Source: Oehlia diaphana (Eukaryota; Glomeromycota; Glomeromycetes; Glomerales; Glomeraceae). From it: DNA of 47,570 nucleotides. A model generated the notes under the pieces. That model worked only from the letters and a program-made list of their open reading frames with translations, was not told the DNA's origin and searched no databases. The DNA is taken from positions 35,205 to 82,774 of the forward strand of contig QZLH01000497.1 in assembly GCA_003833135.1 (NCBI GenBank). The letters run 5' to 3'. The position numbers and the translations under genes were made by a program. Positions 47,489-47,570 of this stretch are shown piece after piece (position 1 is the first letter of the stretch; each line of letters begins with the position of its first letter).

Positions 47489-47513
47489 TTATATTATTTA
47501 GTCATAAACGGCT
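47464..47513. repeat. 50-bp perfect palindrome
   Basis: agccgtttatgactaaataa and the following bases are followed directly by their exact reverse complement, with no spacer and no mismatch over 25 bp per arm; pairing ends at the T/T clash of 47463 and 47514. It truncates the SANT-like frame. It could be two transposon ends joined head to head, a foldback element, or an assembly chimera. Confidence 0.95.
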
Positions 47514-47570
47514 TAGATTAGGTTATTTAAGTATGTAACAGTCTAACAGTAAGTAGTAACAGTCTAAATA

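Noticed and set aside
1..47570. tRNA, rRNA or CRISPR array
   Set aside because: Looked for tRNA T-arm/anticodon patterns, rRNA-like conserved blocks and regularly spaced repeats with unique spacers; none was convincing.

Overview
This is an AT-rich, intron-dense eukaryotic (fungal) window. It carries eleven gene models of reasonable quality in its middle 26 kb (8.5-34.1 kb), plus two small paralogous genes near 43-45 kb, set between AT-rich, gene-poor flanks full of short transposon remnants. Gene content is fungal: an earless GGA-type adaptor, a Vph1-like V-ATPase subunit a, a mitochondrial phenylalanyl-tRNA synthetase, the kinetochore protein Mis12/Mtw1, and a secreted, probably GPI-anchored PLC-like protein. 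Base composition, 55-100 bp introns, a Sel1-repeat fragment and the atypical kinase suggest a Glomeromycotina-like (Rhizophagus-type) genome. That taxonomic call is inference; no rRNA or marker gene is present. All splice models were built by hand from GT/AG signals, frame continuity and family conservation; most close exactly in frame.

Layout. 1-8.4 kb: gene-poor, with homopolymer tracts, a 119-bp perfect direct repeat, minisatellites, hairpins, and a 355-bp insertion with terminal inverted repeats and a 10-bp target duplication. 8.49-15.07 kb (+): GGA-like VHS-GAT adaptor, then V-ATPase subunit a; both belong to the Golgi/endosome/vacuole system. 16.17-17.99 kb (-): atypical protein kinase of higher GC. 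18.80-19.65 kb (+): mitochondrial DUF1279/FAM210-like protein. 19.89-21.77 kb (-) and 21.89-23.83 kb (+): a UBE3D/HECT_2-type E3 and mitochondrial PheRS, divergent from a 123-bp shared promoter. 23.95-27.22 kb (-): ribonucleotide reductase large subunit. 27.80-30.12 kb (-): long-chain acyl-CoA synthetase. 31.46-32.68 kb (-): Mis12. 32.97-34.09 kb (-): PLC-like phosphodiesterase. 34.1-43.2 kb: gene-poor, with at least four TIR-bounded non-autonomous elements, one inserted beside a Sel1-repeat fragment. 43.28-45.11 kb (+): two paralogous genes of a family I do not recognise. 46.0-47.57 kb: a tandemly duplicated mini-exon/intron array, then a PIF/Harbinger remnant (transposase C-terminus on +, SANT-like partner on -) cut by a 50-bp perfect palindrome.

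The observations most worth checking are: (1) the RNR large subunit has every catalytic residue but lacks the C-terminal CxxC redox tail, and one of its introns appears to begin with GA instead of GT; (2) two Mutator-like short elements with intact 9-10 bp target duplications; (3) the unrecognised tandem gene family and the nearby mini-exon array with homologous introns; (4) the GC-shifted kinase with an unrecognised N-terminal half. I did not see a convincing new multi-gene system; the novelty is in these individual loci.
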